Assembly: GCA_036274615.1 (NCBI GenBank)
Contig: DASUFK010000238.1
Span: forward strand, 1-21,003
From: FEN-1219 sp036274615
GTDB taxonomy: Bacteria; Pseudomonadota; Gammaproteobacteria; Steroidobacterales; Rariloculaceae
Direction: 5' to 3'
Length of the DNA stretch: 21,003 bases
Positions 1-7,852 of this stretch are shown here, one piece after another (within the stretch, counting starts at the first letter, position 1; each line of letters opens with the position of its first letter). A program made the translations under genes and the position numbers. A model generated the notes under the pieces. It searched no databases and was not told the DNA's origin. It saw nothing but the letters and a program-made list of their open reading frames with translations.

Positions 1-1727
1 TCGACGTTGAACGCGGCCACGCGGCCCACGTTGCCGTTGCTGCCGGGCATCTCGTAGAACCGCCGGTCCGCGCCGCCGGCGCTGCCGCCGCCCGGCTTCT
101 GGGCGATCGCCTGCGCGCGGATCGCAATGCAGCTCTGCGACACCGGCACGATGATCTGCCGCGACGGCTTGTGGAAGCTCGTGGCCTGCCAGTTGTGGCC
201 GCCTTCCGACGACGGACAACCGTCGATCCAGTCGCCCACCTTGTGCTCGAGGATGTCGTCGCGATAGCGTGGCCGGCCCGTCTCGCGGTCGAAGCTCGCC
301 CAGACGTTCTGGAACAGCGTCTCGGCGTGATCGACGTACGCGCCCGTGCGCCGGTCGAGCTTCCAGAGCACGCCGTCCTTGCCGGCCGTGAACACCCACT
401 TCTCGCCGCCGGAGTCCACGAGCACGCGCTCGAACACCACGTCGAGATCGAGCGCCTCGCCCGGCGCGTGTGCGTAGTGCCAGGCGAGCTTGCCGGTGCG
501 CACATCGAGCGCGACGGTGGAGCTCGTGTAGAGCGCCACGTCGCGCGCGTCCATGCCGCGGCTCGCCGGCATCCACGGCTTCGCCTGCGCCACGCCCCAG
601 TAGGTGAGGCCGAGATCGGGATCGTAGCTGCCGGTGATCCAGGTCTCGCCGCCGGCGCGATAGAGATCCGGCAGCGCGCCCCACGAGTCGCCGCCCGGCT
701 GATCGCTGGTCGCGATCGTCTGGAAGCGCCACTTCTGCTCGCCGGTATTCGCGTCGTAGGCGCTGATGAAGCACTTCTGCTCCTCGTACGTGGAGCAGTT
801 GCCCATGCCCTGGATCACGAGGCCGCCGGCGACCAGCGGGCCGCTGCTGCTCGCGTGGCCGTTCGGCATCTGCACGTCCCACGCGACCTCGCCGTTGCGC
901 GCGTTGAGCGCCACGAGGTGGCCCGCGGCCTGGAGATACAGCTTGTCCCCGTAGAGCGCCATGCCGCGCTGCGCGACGTTGTCCTTGAGCCGGTGCTCCC
1001 AGATGAGGCTGCCGTCGCGCCCGTTGAGCGCCTGCACCACGCCGCCGGTGTTGTTGAGATAGATCGTGCCGCGATACGCGAGCGGCGACGGCTGATTGGT
1101 GCCGCCGTCGCGCATCGGCCAGATCCAGGCGAGCTGGAGCTTGCCGGCGTTGCCCGCAGTGATCTGCTTGAGCGGGCTGAAGTCCGACGCGGAGTAATCG
1201 CGGCGCAGCATCGGCCAGTCGCCGGGCGCCGGATTGCGCAGCGCCTGGTCGGTGAGCGGCACGAAGTCGCGCACCTCGCCCGCGACGATGACGCCCGTGG
1301 GCTCGGGCTCGGCCGGCGCGGGCCCGCCGCCGGGCGGCCGCGGGGCGCCGGCGCGGATCGGCGCGCCCGACGCCGACGTCAGCGACTCGGCGGTCGCGCG
1401 GTTGCCGTTCGTCTCCAAGATGTAGGCCACGAGGCCGAGGTAGGTGGCCTCCGGCAAGCCACCCGGGCTCTCGGGCGGCATCGTGGTGCGCATCTTCGCG
1501 ACGAGGTCGTTGGTGCTCTGCCCTTGCCACTTCGTGAGGAATTCCGGGCCGGCGAGCTTCGCCGTGGGCGAAAGCTGGAGGTCGGCGCCGTGGCACGCCT
1601 CGCAGAACTGCGCGTAGGCGGCGCGTCCCGCCGCCGCCTGCTCGGCGGTGAACGACCACGCGGTACCGAAATGCAGTGCGAAAACGCCCGCCGCGCCGAG
1701 CATGAGAGCGCGCTTGGTTGGTTTCAT
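1..1727 (-). CDS. PQQ-dependent dehydrogenase with N-terminal cytochrome c domain (C-terminus outside window)
   Basis: Reading leftwards from ATG at 1727, 575 codons lie inside the window; the C-terminus is cut off. Residues 1-26 form a signal peptide. A cytochrome c domain follows, with heme motif CEACH at residues 42-46 and a likely axial Met83 in TTMPPESPGG. From about residue 165 the sequence is a PQQ-type eight-bladed propeller (WPMLRRDYSASDFSPL, GSLIWEHRL, GEVAWDVQMPNG, TGKLAWHYAHAPG, GGHNWQATSF). Family knowledge: periplasmic quinoproteins oxidise alcohols or aldehydes and pass electrons to heme c. Here the cytochrome precedes the propeller, whereas in type II alcohol dehydrogenases it follows. 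The usual WGxxNxxPW cofactor motif reads WGVAQAKPW (377-385), with Gln in place of the Ca-binding Asn; DLD of the active-site region is kept. The substrate is unknown. A GGGGGAA ribosome site lies 7 nt upstream of the ATG, and the neighbour on the other strand is divergent. Confidence 0.88.
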   Translation of the reverse strand, partial: MKPTKRALMLGAAGVFALHFGTAWSFTAEQAAAGRAAYAQFCEACHGADLQLSPTAKLAGPEFLTKWQGQSTNDLVAKMRTTMPPESPGGLPEATYLGLVAYILETNGNRATAESLTSASGAPIRAGAPRPPGGGPAPAEPEPTGVIVAGEVRDFVPLTDQALRNPAPGDWPMLRRDYSASDFSPLKQITAGNAGKLQLAWIWPMRDGGTNQPSPLAYRGTIYLNNTGGVVQALNGRDGSLIWEHRLKDNVAQRGMALYGDKLYLQAAGHLVALNARNGEVAWDVQMPNGHASSSGPLVAGGLVIQGMGNCSTYEEQKCFISAYDANTGEQKWRFQTIATSDQPGGDSWGALPDLYRAGGETWITGSYDPDLGLTYWGVAQAKPWMPASRGMDARDVALYTSSTVALDVRTGKLAWHYAHAPGEALDLDVVFERVLVDSGGEKWVFTAGKDGVLWKLDRRTGAYVDHAETLFQNVWASFDRETGRPRYRDDILEHKVGDWIDGCPSSEGGHNWQATSFHKPSRQIIVPVSQSCIAIRAQAIAQKPGGGSAGGADRRFYEMPGSNGNVGRVAAFNV

Positions 1728-1763
1728 GGTGCAGTTCCCCCGGTCCCCGATCCGCAGGCCAGT

Positions 1764-2096
1764 ATGGTCGCCGAGCCCACGCTGTCAAATTTGGCGGCGG
1801 CGGCCGGACGCGGGCCGATCCAAGTGACCCTGCCGGAGATCTACTACAACCCCCGCGGCCGTACGATCGCCTTCGACCAGCTCGAGCTCGCGATCGACCG
1901 GCGCGACCCCGCGAACCCGTACATCTCGATGACGCGGACGGCAAAGGGACTGCTGCTCGAGCCCAAGATCTCGATCGAGACGCGCGACGGAAAAATCCTC
2001 TGCGTCCGCTATCTCAACGCGACGATTCCGTATCGCTCCGCCGCAGCCACCGGCGAGTGCTACGACGCTTCGCCGGCCGGCGCTGCATCCCGGTCT
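1764..2096 (+). CDS. orphan coding-like segment, unknown protein, no own stop codon
   Basis: From ATG 1764 the frame encodes about 105 residues of balanced, non-arginine-rich sequence (VTLPEIYYNPRGRTIAF, DQLELAIDRRDPANPYISM, DGKILCVRYLNATIPYRS) with strong GC3 use. The other five frames here look like shadows. The frame has no stop until 2865-2867, and everything after about 2096 is the Arg-rich antisense of the DUF4239 gene. The end given is therefore where plausible coding stops, not a stop codon. A one-base shift near 2060-2100 would reach a TAG at 2122-2124. Only 36 bp separate this ATG from the divergent ATG at 1727, and no good ribosome site is visible. I do not recognise the family. 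It may be a 3'-truncated gene remnant, a frameshifted gene, or a gene overlapping its convergent neighbour. Confidence 0.42.
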
Positions 2097-2852
2097 TCAG
2101 CGCTCCATCTGCGCGAGCGCGTAGTGCAACGGCTCGCCCGACACCTTCACGAGTCCCGTGAACGGCGAGTCCATCTCGAGGACCAGGAAGACCGCGCTCG
2201 CCACGGAGATCGCGCATACGAGCAGCGCACAGAGCACCGTGGCGTTGCGGGGCGCGAACAAGCCGAAGCTCGCGAACGTCGTGGCGAGCCAGAAGACCAG
2301 CGCCGCGAGAAACGGCTCGAGCACGGTCGCTCCGCCCTCGTTCGCGGTGAGCCAGCGGGCGTCGAGCACCGCCTCACCCAGGTCCGACGCCCGCGACTGC
2401 AGCCAGCGCTGCTCGTCGGTCTGCGGCGCGAGCGCGTGAATCTTCGCAACGATGTTCTCGGCCCGCGTGAGGTCCGGGGTGTCGAGCTCGGCCGCGCCGC
2501 CGCCGCGCGGCCACGTAGCCTCGATGCGCGACGCGACCGCGCCGCGAAACAGCGCGCGGATCTCGGCCGTCTCGGGGCCGTAGCGGCTGAGCGCGCGGTC
2601 GAGCGACAGCAGCTCATGGGACGTGTGCTCGATCGCCTTGCTCGTCTCGTCGAACGAGCTCTTGGCCGACCCGGTGATCAAGCCGAGCACGAGCGCAGTC
2701 ATGGTGGCGATGAGGCCGATCGCGACCTTCACCGTGCCGCTCGACTCGGCATCGAGGTGGTGCTGCGGCAGCACGCTCCGCAACCACATGCCGGCGAGCG
2801 CGCCGCCGAACGCCACGACCAGGACCACTACACCGACGATCACCGGTTGCAC
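2097..2852 (-). CDS. DUF4239 (bestrophin-like) integral membrane protein
   Basis: This 251-residue protein has four predicted membrane helices at about 3-23, 42-62, 177-199 and 203-227, separated by a roughly 110-residue soluble segment. The N-terminal signature (VAFGGALAGMWLRSVLP, then GLIATMTALVLGLITGSAKSSF) and the overall length match the DUF4239 family, whose molecular role is not established; a relation to bestrophin channels has been proposed from sequence. I chose GTG 2852 because AAGGG lies 8 nt upstream and the protein then begins MQPVIVG, as family members do. GTG 2861 is possible but directly abuts the AAGG. The open frame continues upstream to 3479, but that part is antisense to the next gene and Arg/Ser-rich. 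It is divergent from the 3040 operon and convergent with the 1764 segment. Confidence 0.85.
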   Translation of the reverse strand: MQPVIVGVVVLVVAFGGALAGMWLRSVLPQHHLDAESSGTVKVAIGLIATMTALVLGLITGSAKSSFDETSKAIEHTSHELLSLDRALSRYGPETAEIRALFRGAVASRIEATWPRGGGAAELDTPDLTRAENIVAKIHALAPQTDEQRWLQSRASDLGEAVLDARWLTANEGGATVLEPFLAALVFWLATTFASFGLFAPRNATVLCALLVCAISVASAVFLVLEMDSPFTGLVKVSGEPLHYALAQMER

Positions 2853-2933
2853 GAGGGTCACCCTTGAGAGAGCTCTCGATGGAGACCGTAGTAATGGAGC
2901 GTTCGGACGCCAATTGCCTGATGGTCGTATCGC

Positions 2934-2955
2934 GGGGGCCGCTCGAGCAGCCCCC
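2934..2955. promoter_or_regulatory. 22-bp dyad in divergent intergenic region (operator-like or hairpin)
   Basis: The arms GGGGGCCGCTC and GAGCAGCCCCC pair over 11 positions with a single C/A mismatch and no spacer. The centre (2944/2945) is almost equidistant from the two divergent starts (2852 and 3040). No T-tract follows on either strand, so an intrinsic terminator is unlikely. A shared operator for the two divergent units is the simplest reading, but no regulator is identifiable. Confidence 0.35.
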
Positions 2956-3028
2956 TGGTGAGCCCGCGCAGCGCGCTTCGTAAGAAATTTTGAGATCTTT
3001 TCTGCTCGGAGCACCGGGAACCACGGGC

Positions 3029-3034
3029 TAAAAT
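3029..3034 (+). promoter_or_regulatory. possible -10 element (TAAAAT) giving a leaderless transcript
   Basis: TAAAAT lies 5 nt before ATG 3040, in a gap with no Shine-Dalgarno sequence. If used, transcription would begin at or next to the start codon. No convincing -35 is found 16-18 nt upstream, so this is weak. Confidence 0.25.
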
Positions 3035-3039
3035 GCCGT

Positions 3040-4035
3040 ATGCAGCGGCGGCCCGACACCCTCGTCAACGTCCGCGCCGGCCACGACCCGGTCGACGCGC
3101 GGCGCCGCCTCATGCTCCAAGCACTCGCGGGCGGAATCGCGATCGCGGCCTCCGGCATCGGCGCGCGCACGGCACGCGCCCAGGCGCCGGCCGCCCTCGA
3201 GGTCCGCGAGCTCCGCGGCGGCCTCGTGCTCGTGAGCGGCGCCGGCGGCAACGTGGTGCTGCTCCGCACGCCCGAGGGCGCCGTGCAGGTGGACAGCGGC
3301 TCGCCCGAGCGCGCGGAAGACCTCACCAAGCTCGTGACGGAGCGCTTCGATGGCGCTCCCACCCGCACGCTGTTCAACACCAACTGGAGGCTGCACCACA
3401 CCGGCGGCAACGAGGCCGTGGCCCCGCGCGGCGCCACGATCATCTCCCACGAGAACACGCGGCTCTGGATGAGCACCAAGTTCTACGTCGAGTGGGAGGA
3501 TCGCTACTACCAGCGCCGCAAGCCCGAGGCGCTGCCGAACAAGACGTTCTTCACCTCCGACAAGCAACCTCTGCACGCCGACGTCGGCGGTGTCCCAATC
3601 GAGTACGCCCAATTGCCCGAGGCGTACACCGATGGCGACATCTACGTGCGCTTTCCGCAGCAAAACGTGATCGTGGCGGGCGGCTGCGTCACGGCGGGCC
3701 GCTATCCGATCCTCGACTACATCACCGGCGGCTGGATCGGCGGCCTCGCGGACGGGATCAAGAAGCTCGTCGAGATGTCGGACGCCGACACGTTGATCGT
3801 CCCCGACGCCGGCCCGCCGCAGCGCGTGGCCGACCTCGAGGCGCAGCGCAAGATGCTCGAGACCGTGCGCGAGCGCATCGAGGCGATCGCCACCCAGGGC
3901 CGCGGCGTGCAGGACATGATCAGCGAGGGCATCACCAAGGAATTCGACGACCACTACGCGGGCGATCCGAAGCTCTTCATCTCGAATGCCTACGAGGGCA
4001 TGTGGTGGAGCCGCCTGCGAGGCATCGTCGCGTGA
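3040..4035 (+). CDS. Tat-exported metallo-beta-lactamase-fold protein with replaced metal ligands
   Basis: 331 residues. The N-terminus (ARRRLMLQALAGGIAIAA, then ARAQA) is a Tat-like signal ending near residue 48. The body follows the MBL fold: a strand/turn region VLLRTPEGAVQVDSGS, the loop equivalent to HxHxDH, GATIISHENTRLW, TDGDIYVRFPQQNVIVAGG and a C-terminal LIVPDAGP. In normal members the loop reads NTHWHxDHTGGNE. Here it is NTNWRLHHTGGNE, so N115, R117 and H119 stand where His, His and Asp should be, and only H120 is kept. The later GD (Asp ligand) reads GG, and the final GHGP reads DAGP. Canonical dinuclear zinc hydrolysis is therefore unlikely; another metal set or a binding role is possible. 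It is the first gene of an operon, with its stop 14 nt before the DUF1592 start. Confidence 0.85.
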   Translation: MQRRPDTLVNVRAGHDPVDARRRLMLQALAGGIAIAASGIGARTARAQAPAALEVRELRGGLVLVSGAGGNVVLLRTPEGAVQVDSGSPERAEDLTKLVTERFDGAPTRTLFNTNWRLHHTGGNEAVAPRGATIISHENTRLWMSTKFYVEWEDRYYQRRKPEALPNKTFFTSDKQPLHADVGGVPIEYAQLPEAYTDGDIYVRFPQQNVIVAGGCVTAGRYPILDYITGGWIGGLADGIKKLVEMSDADTLIVPDAGPPQRVADLEAQRKMLETVRERIEAIATQGRGVQDMISEGITKEFDDHYAGDPKLFISNAYEGMWWSRLRGIVA

Positions 4036-4049
4036 GGGAACACAAAGGA

Positions 4050-6503
4050 ATGTACCAGCGAGCCCTACTAACGATTTTCGCCGCCGGCGCCGCGCTCGTG
4101 GCCGGCTGCAGCAAACCTCCCGAGGAGCAGTTGGCCGACCGCATGGCGCTCCTCGGCAAGTACTGCACCGACTGCCACAACGACGCCGAGATGGCCGGCG
4201 GCATGTCGCTCGAGCACGCCAAGCCTTCCGACGTGGCGACCCATCCCGAGCGCTTCGAGCAGGTGGTGCGACGGCTGCGCGGCAGCGTAATGCCGCCGCC
4301 GGGCGAGCCGAAGCCCGATCACAAGGACGCCAACGCGCTGGTCGCGTCTCTCGAAGCGAGTCTCGACAAGGCCGCCGCCGCGCGCGGCACGGCCCCGGGC
4401 CGCGTGGCGCTGCACCGCCTGAATCGCGCGGAGTACGAGACCGCCGTGCGCGATCTCCTGGGCGTGCAGGTGGACGCGAGCAAGCTCTTGCCGGCGGACC
4501 AAACCAGCGACGGCTTCGACAACGTCGCCGAAGTGCTGCGCGTGACGCCCACCTACCTCGATCAATACATCGCGGCCGCGCGCGACATCAGCGTGCGCGC
4601 GGTGGGCAGCGCGGCGGCGAAAGCACAGCGCGCCGAGTACGTCGCGCACAACGCGAACCACACGGTGCACGTCGACGGGCTGCCGCTCGGCACGCGCGAC
4701 GGCCTCGCGGTGGAGCACTACTTTCCGTCCGACGGCGAGTACGTGTTCAACTTGAACGTGAACACCGACAACGGGGCCGAGCTCCGCGCGTATCCGCACG
4801 GCTGGCTCGAGTACGAGCACACCGCGATCCTCACGCTCGACGGCGTGAAAGTGTTCGAGGGCAAGCTCGGCGGCGAGCAGGACCTGCGCGACCTCGATCA
4901 TTTCCAGATCGTGACCGTGAACGCGATCAAGGACCGGTTCCGCAACATCCGGCTGCCCGTGAAGGCCGGCTACCACGAGGTGGCCGCCACGTTCATCGCG
5001 CGCGACCCGGCCGAGTCGGACTATCACCTCGAGTCGTTCGTGCCCGGCGAAGGCATCCCCGACGTGCCGCAGATGCGCGGCTTCGACGTGGTGGGGCCGT
5101 ACCAGCCGTCGGGCATCGAGAGCACGCGGAGCCGCGAGCGGATCTTCACCTGCCGCCCCTCCACCGCGGCCGACGAGCTGCCGTGCGCCGAACAGATCCT
5201 GAGCCGGCTCGCGAGGCTCGCGTTCCGCCGTCAGCCGAGCGAGACGGAGATCGAGCGCCTGCTCGGGTTCTATCGCTCCGGCGCGGAACAGGGCGGCTTC
5301 GAGAACGGCGTGCAGAAGGGCCTGCTCGCGATTCTCGCGAGCACCAACTTCCTCTACCGCGGCGAGCCCGGCGGCGCGCCCGCAGGCGTCGAGCCCGGGC
5401 AAACGTATCCGATCACCGATCTCGAGCTCGCGTCGCGGCTCGCGTTCTTCCTGTGGAGCCAGGGGCCCGACGACGAGCTCCTGAAGCTCGCCGAGGCCAA
5501 TCAGCTCCACGACCCCAAGGTGTACGAGGCGCAAGTGCGGCGCATGTTCGCCGACCCGCGCGCGGAAACGCTCGTTACGAACTTCGCATTCCAGTGGCTG
5601 TCGGTGCGCACGCTCGACATGATCGACCCGGACCCGAAGCTCTTCCCGAGCTACGACGCGGACTTGAAGCGCGCGTTCGTCACGGAGATGCAGCTCTTCC
5701 TGGACAGCATCCTGCTCGACGGCAAGAAGAGCGTCGTGGATTTGTTGAACGCGCCCTACACCTTCGTGAACGAGCGCCTCGCTCGCCACTACGGCATCCC
5801 CGGCGTGCTCGGCGATCAGTTCCGCCGCATCGAGCTCGCCGACCAGAAGCGCTGGGGCTTGTTCGGCAAGGGCAGCGTGCTGATGGCCACGTCGTATCCG
5901 GACCGCACGTCGCCGGTGCTGCGCGGCGCGTGGATCATGGAGCACGTGCTCGGCGTGCCGCCCACGCCGCCGCCTCCCGACGTCGTCACCAATCTCGCGC
6001 CGGCGCAGCTCGAGGCGCCGAAGTCGGTGCGCGAGCGCCTCGCGCTGCACCGCACCAACCAGAGCTGCAACCACTGTCACGGCGTGATCGACCCGCTCGG
6101 CCAGGCGCTCGAGAACTACGACGCGGTGGGCGAATGGCGCGAGCGCGAGCGCGACACCGGCGTCGCGATCGACCCCACGGGCCGGCTCGCGAGCGGCCAA
6201 GAGGTGTCGAGCCCGGTGAACCTGCGCGCCGCGATCGCCTCCGAGCCCGACAAGTTCGCGCAGACCATCGTGCAGAACCTCATGACGTTCGCGCTCGGGC
6301 GCCGCGTGGAGTACGAGGACATGCCGGCCGTGCGCGCGATCGTGCGCGAGTCGAAAGACCATGGTTACACGTTCGAATCGATTGCGATCGGCGTCGCGAA
6401 GAGCGCGCCGTTTCGCATGCGGACGGCGCCGGAGATTGCGCCGAACGACACCGTGGCGGCCGAGCAAGGCGCCCCGGTGGGCACTGAAGCTGGAGGAAGG
6501 TAG
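4050..6503 (+). CDS. DUF1592-type multidomain cytochrome-like lipoprotein (DUF1587/1595/1592/1588/1585)
   Basis: 817 residues. MYQRALLTIFAAGAALVAGC is a lipoprotein signal with the lipidated Cys at residue 20. A heme c motif CTDCH follows at 39-43. Further domains in order are DUF1587 (RLNRAEYETAVRDLLG, ~124), a beta-rich insert (~190-365), DUF1595 (LARLAFRRQPSETEIERLL, ~385), DUF1592 (DLELASRLAFFLWS, ~455), DUF1588 (GSVLMATSYPDRTSPVLRG, ~605) with a second heme-like motif CNHCH at 673-677, and DUF1585 (IVQNLMTFALGRRVEYED, ~735). The set is typical of planctomycete-type cytochrome proteins, also found in Proteobacteria; the reaction is unknown. Redox work at a membrane in partnership with the next gene is inferred. 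GAGGGA (4034-4039) is a usable ribosome site, while AAGGA directly abuts the ATG. GTG 4032 would overlap the previous stop and add six residues. Confidence 0.92.
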   Translation: MYQRALLTIFAAGAALVAGCSKPPEEQLADRMALLGKYCTDCHNDAEMAGGMSLEHAKPSDVATHPERFEQVVRRLRGSVMPPPGEPKPDHKDANALVASLEASLDKAAAARGTAPGRVALHRLNRAEYETAVRDLLGVQVDASKLLPADQTSDGFDNVAEVLRVTPTYLDQYIAAARDISVRAVGSAAAKAQRAEYVAHNANHTVHVDGLPLGTRDGLAVEHYFPSDGEYVFNLNVNTDNGAELRAYPHGWLEYEHTAILTLDGVKVFEGKLGGEQDLRDLDHFQIVTVNAIKDRFRNIRLPVKAGYHEVAATFIARDPAESDYHLESFVPGEGIPDVPQMRGFDVVGPYQPSGIESTRSRERIFTCRPSTAADELPCAEQILSRLARLAFRRQPSETEIERLLGFYRSGAEQGGFENGVQKGLLAILASTNFLYRGEPGGAPAGVEPGQTYPITDLELASRLAFFLWSQGPDDELLKLAEANQLHDPKVYEAQVRRMFADPRAETLVTNFAFQWLSVRTLDMIDPDPKLFPSYDADLKRAFVTEMQLFLDSILLDGKKSVVDLLNAPYTFVNERLARHYGIPGVLGDQFRRIELADQKRWGLFGKGSVLMATSYPDRTSPVLRGAWIMEHVLGVPPTPPPPDVVTNLAPAQLEAPKSVRERLALHRTNQSCNHCHGVIDPLGQALENYDAVGEWRERERDTGVAIDPTGRLASGQEVSSPVNLRAAIASEPDKFAQTIVQNLMTFALGRRVEYEDMPAVRAIVRESKDHGYTFESIAIGVAKSAPFRMRTAPEIAPNDTVAAEQGAPVGTEAGGR

Positions 6504-7850
6504 ATGTTCATCACCAAAAAGCACCTGTCACGCCGCACGTTCTTGCGTGCCGGCGGAGTGACCATCGGATTGCCGCTGCTCGGCGCGATGGTTCCCGCGG
6601 CCACGGCCCTGTCGCAGACGGCCGCGGCGGTGAAGCCGCGCATGGGGTTCTTCTATCTGCCGCACGGCGCGATCATGGCGAACACGCGTTACGCGGAGGA
6701 GATGAACCGCTGGACGCCCGACAAGGAAGGGCGCGACTTCGACTTCAAGCCGATTCTCGAGCCGTTCAAGCCGCACCAGAAATACATGACGGTGGTCAGC
6801 GGCCTCGGTAACAAGGCGGCGGAGAGCCCGTCGGTGCACGCGATCCATCCGGGCACCTGGCTCACCTGCGTGCAACCGCCGCGCTCGCAGACGCCGCACG
6901 CCACGGTGTCCGCCGATCAGCTCGCGGCGCGCGCGATCGGTCAGGACACGCCCCTGCCCTCGCTCGAGCTCGCCACGGAGGCCGCGGGCGGCGCCTCGGC
7001 CTGCGACGGCACGTTCGGCTGCACCTATTCGCGCACGATCTCGTTCCGCACGCCCACGACGCCCATGCCGATGGAGGCCGAGCCCTCGAAGGTGTTCGAG
7101 CGCATCTTCGGCCGCGGCACCAACGACGTCGAGCGCGCCGAGATCGCGAGCGACTTCACGAGCGTGCTCGACCTCGTCACCACCGAGGCCAAGCAGCTGA
7201 ACCGAAATCTCGGCGCCACGGATCGCGCGATCGTTGGCGACTACCTCGAGAGCGTCCGTGAGATCGAGCGGCGCATCCAGCTTTTGAAGGCACGCGACTT
7301 GTCGCAGCTCGACCTGCCCGACATCCCGGTATCGATCTCGAGCTTCGACGAGCGGCTGCGTCTCCAGCACGACCTGCTCGCGCTCGCCTATCAGACGAAC
7401 ACCACGCGCGTCGCCACGTTCATGTTCGCCGCCGAGGTGAGCAACCAGTCATACGCGCACGTGGGCGTGCCCGACGCGTTCCATCCCCTCTCGCACCACG
7501 CCGAGAACAAGGCGCAGATGGAGAAGCTCGTGATCGTGCAGCGCTACCACAGCGAGGTGTTCAACGAGTTCTTGGCGAAGCTCGCGGCCACGCCGGACGG
7601 CGACGCCGGCTCGATGCTCGACAACTCGGTGTTCCTGTACGGCTCGAACATGAGCAACAGCAACAGCCACAACTCGTTCCCGCTGCCCACCGTGGTGTTC
7701 GGCCGCGCTGGCGGCAAGATCAAGGGCAACCAGCATCTGCGTTACCCCGATCACACCCCGATGGGCAACCTGCTCTACACGATGCTGCTGCGCGCCGGCG
7801 TGCCCACCGAGAAGATCGGCGACAGCACCGGCGAGCTCGCGGAGGTTTGA
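6504..7850 (+). CDS. DUF1552 domain protein, Tat-exported
   Basis: 448 residues. KHLSRRTFLRAGGVTIGLPL is a clear twin-arginine signal, with cleavage likely near ALSQTAA. The mature part matches DUF1552 along its length: PRMGFFYLPHGAIM, FDFKPILEPFKPHQKYMTV, SGLGNKAAESPSVHA, PSLELATE, YSRTISFRTPTTPMP, PSKVFERIFG, LVTTEAKQLNRNLGATDR, YLESVREIERRI, NTTRVATFMFAAE, and the C-terminal TVVFGRAGGKIKGNQHLRYP. DUF1552 resembles the DUF1501/sulfatase-like group and is usually encoded next to DUF1592, as here; no activity is established. The ATG immediately follows the DUF1592 stop (0 nt gap), and GGAGG at 6492-6496 lies inside the end of the previous gene, so the two are very probably translationally coupled. 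Confidence 0.93.
   Translation: MFITKKHLSRRTFLRAGGVTIGLPLLGAMVPAATALSQTAAAVKPRMGFFYLPHGAIMANTRYAEEMNRWTPDKEGRDFDFKPILEPFKPHQKYMTVVSGLGNKAAESPSVHAIHPGTWLTCVQPPRSQTPHATVSADQLAARAIGQDTPLPSLELATEAAGGASACDGTFGCTYSRTISFRTPTTPMPMEAEPSKVFERIFGRGTNDVERAEIASDFTSVLDLVTTEAKQLNRNLGATDRAIVGDYLESVREIERRIQLLKARDLSQLDLPDIPVSISSFDERLRLQHDLLALAYQTNTTRVATFMFAAEVSNQSYAHVGVPDAFHPLSHHAENKAQMEKLVIVQRYHSEVFNEFLAKLAATPDGDAGSMLDNSVFLYGSNMSNSNSHNSFPLPTVVFGRAGGKIKGNQHLRYPDHTPMGNLLYTMLLRAGVPTEKIGDSTGELAEV
7841..7845 (+). promoter_or_regulatory. ribosome binding site fixing the ankyrin gene start
   Basis: GGAGG inside the last codons of the DUF1552 gene sits 7 nt before GTG 7853, the ideal distance, and only 1 nt before TTG 7847. 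It favours GTG 7853 as the start over TTG 7847 and over later candidates inside the repeat (GTG 7901, TTG 7913). Confidence 0.6.
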
Positions 7851-7852
7851 GC

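Noticed and set aside
171..2867. 898-codon plus-strand open frame
   Set aside because: Most of it is Arg/Ala/His-rich antisense of the PQQ dehydrogenase and DUF4239 genes; only the 1764-2096 part looks like protein.
3040..4035. beta-lactamase or resistance enzyme
   Set aside because: The metal-binding residues needed for this activity are replaced, and the context is an exported DUF1592/DUF1552 operon.
4068..6524. 818-codon minus-strand open frame
   Set aside because: Antisense shadow of the DUF1592 gene kept open by GC3 bias; composition is Arg/Ala/Val/His-rich with no domains.
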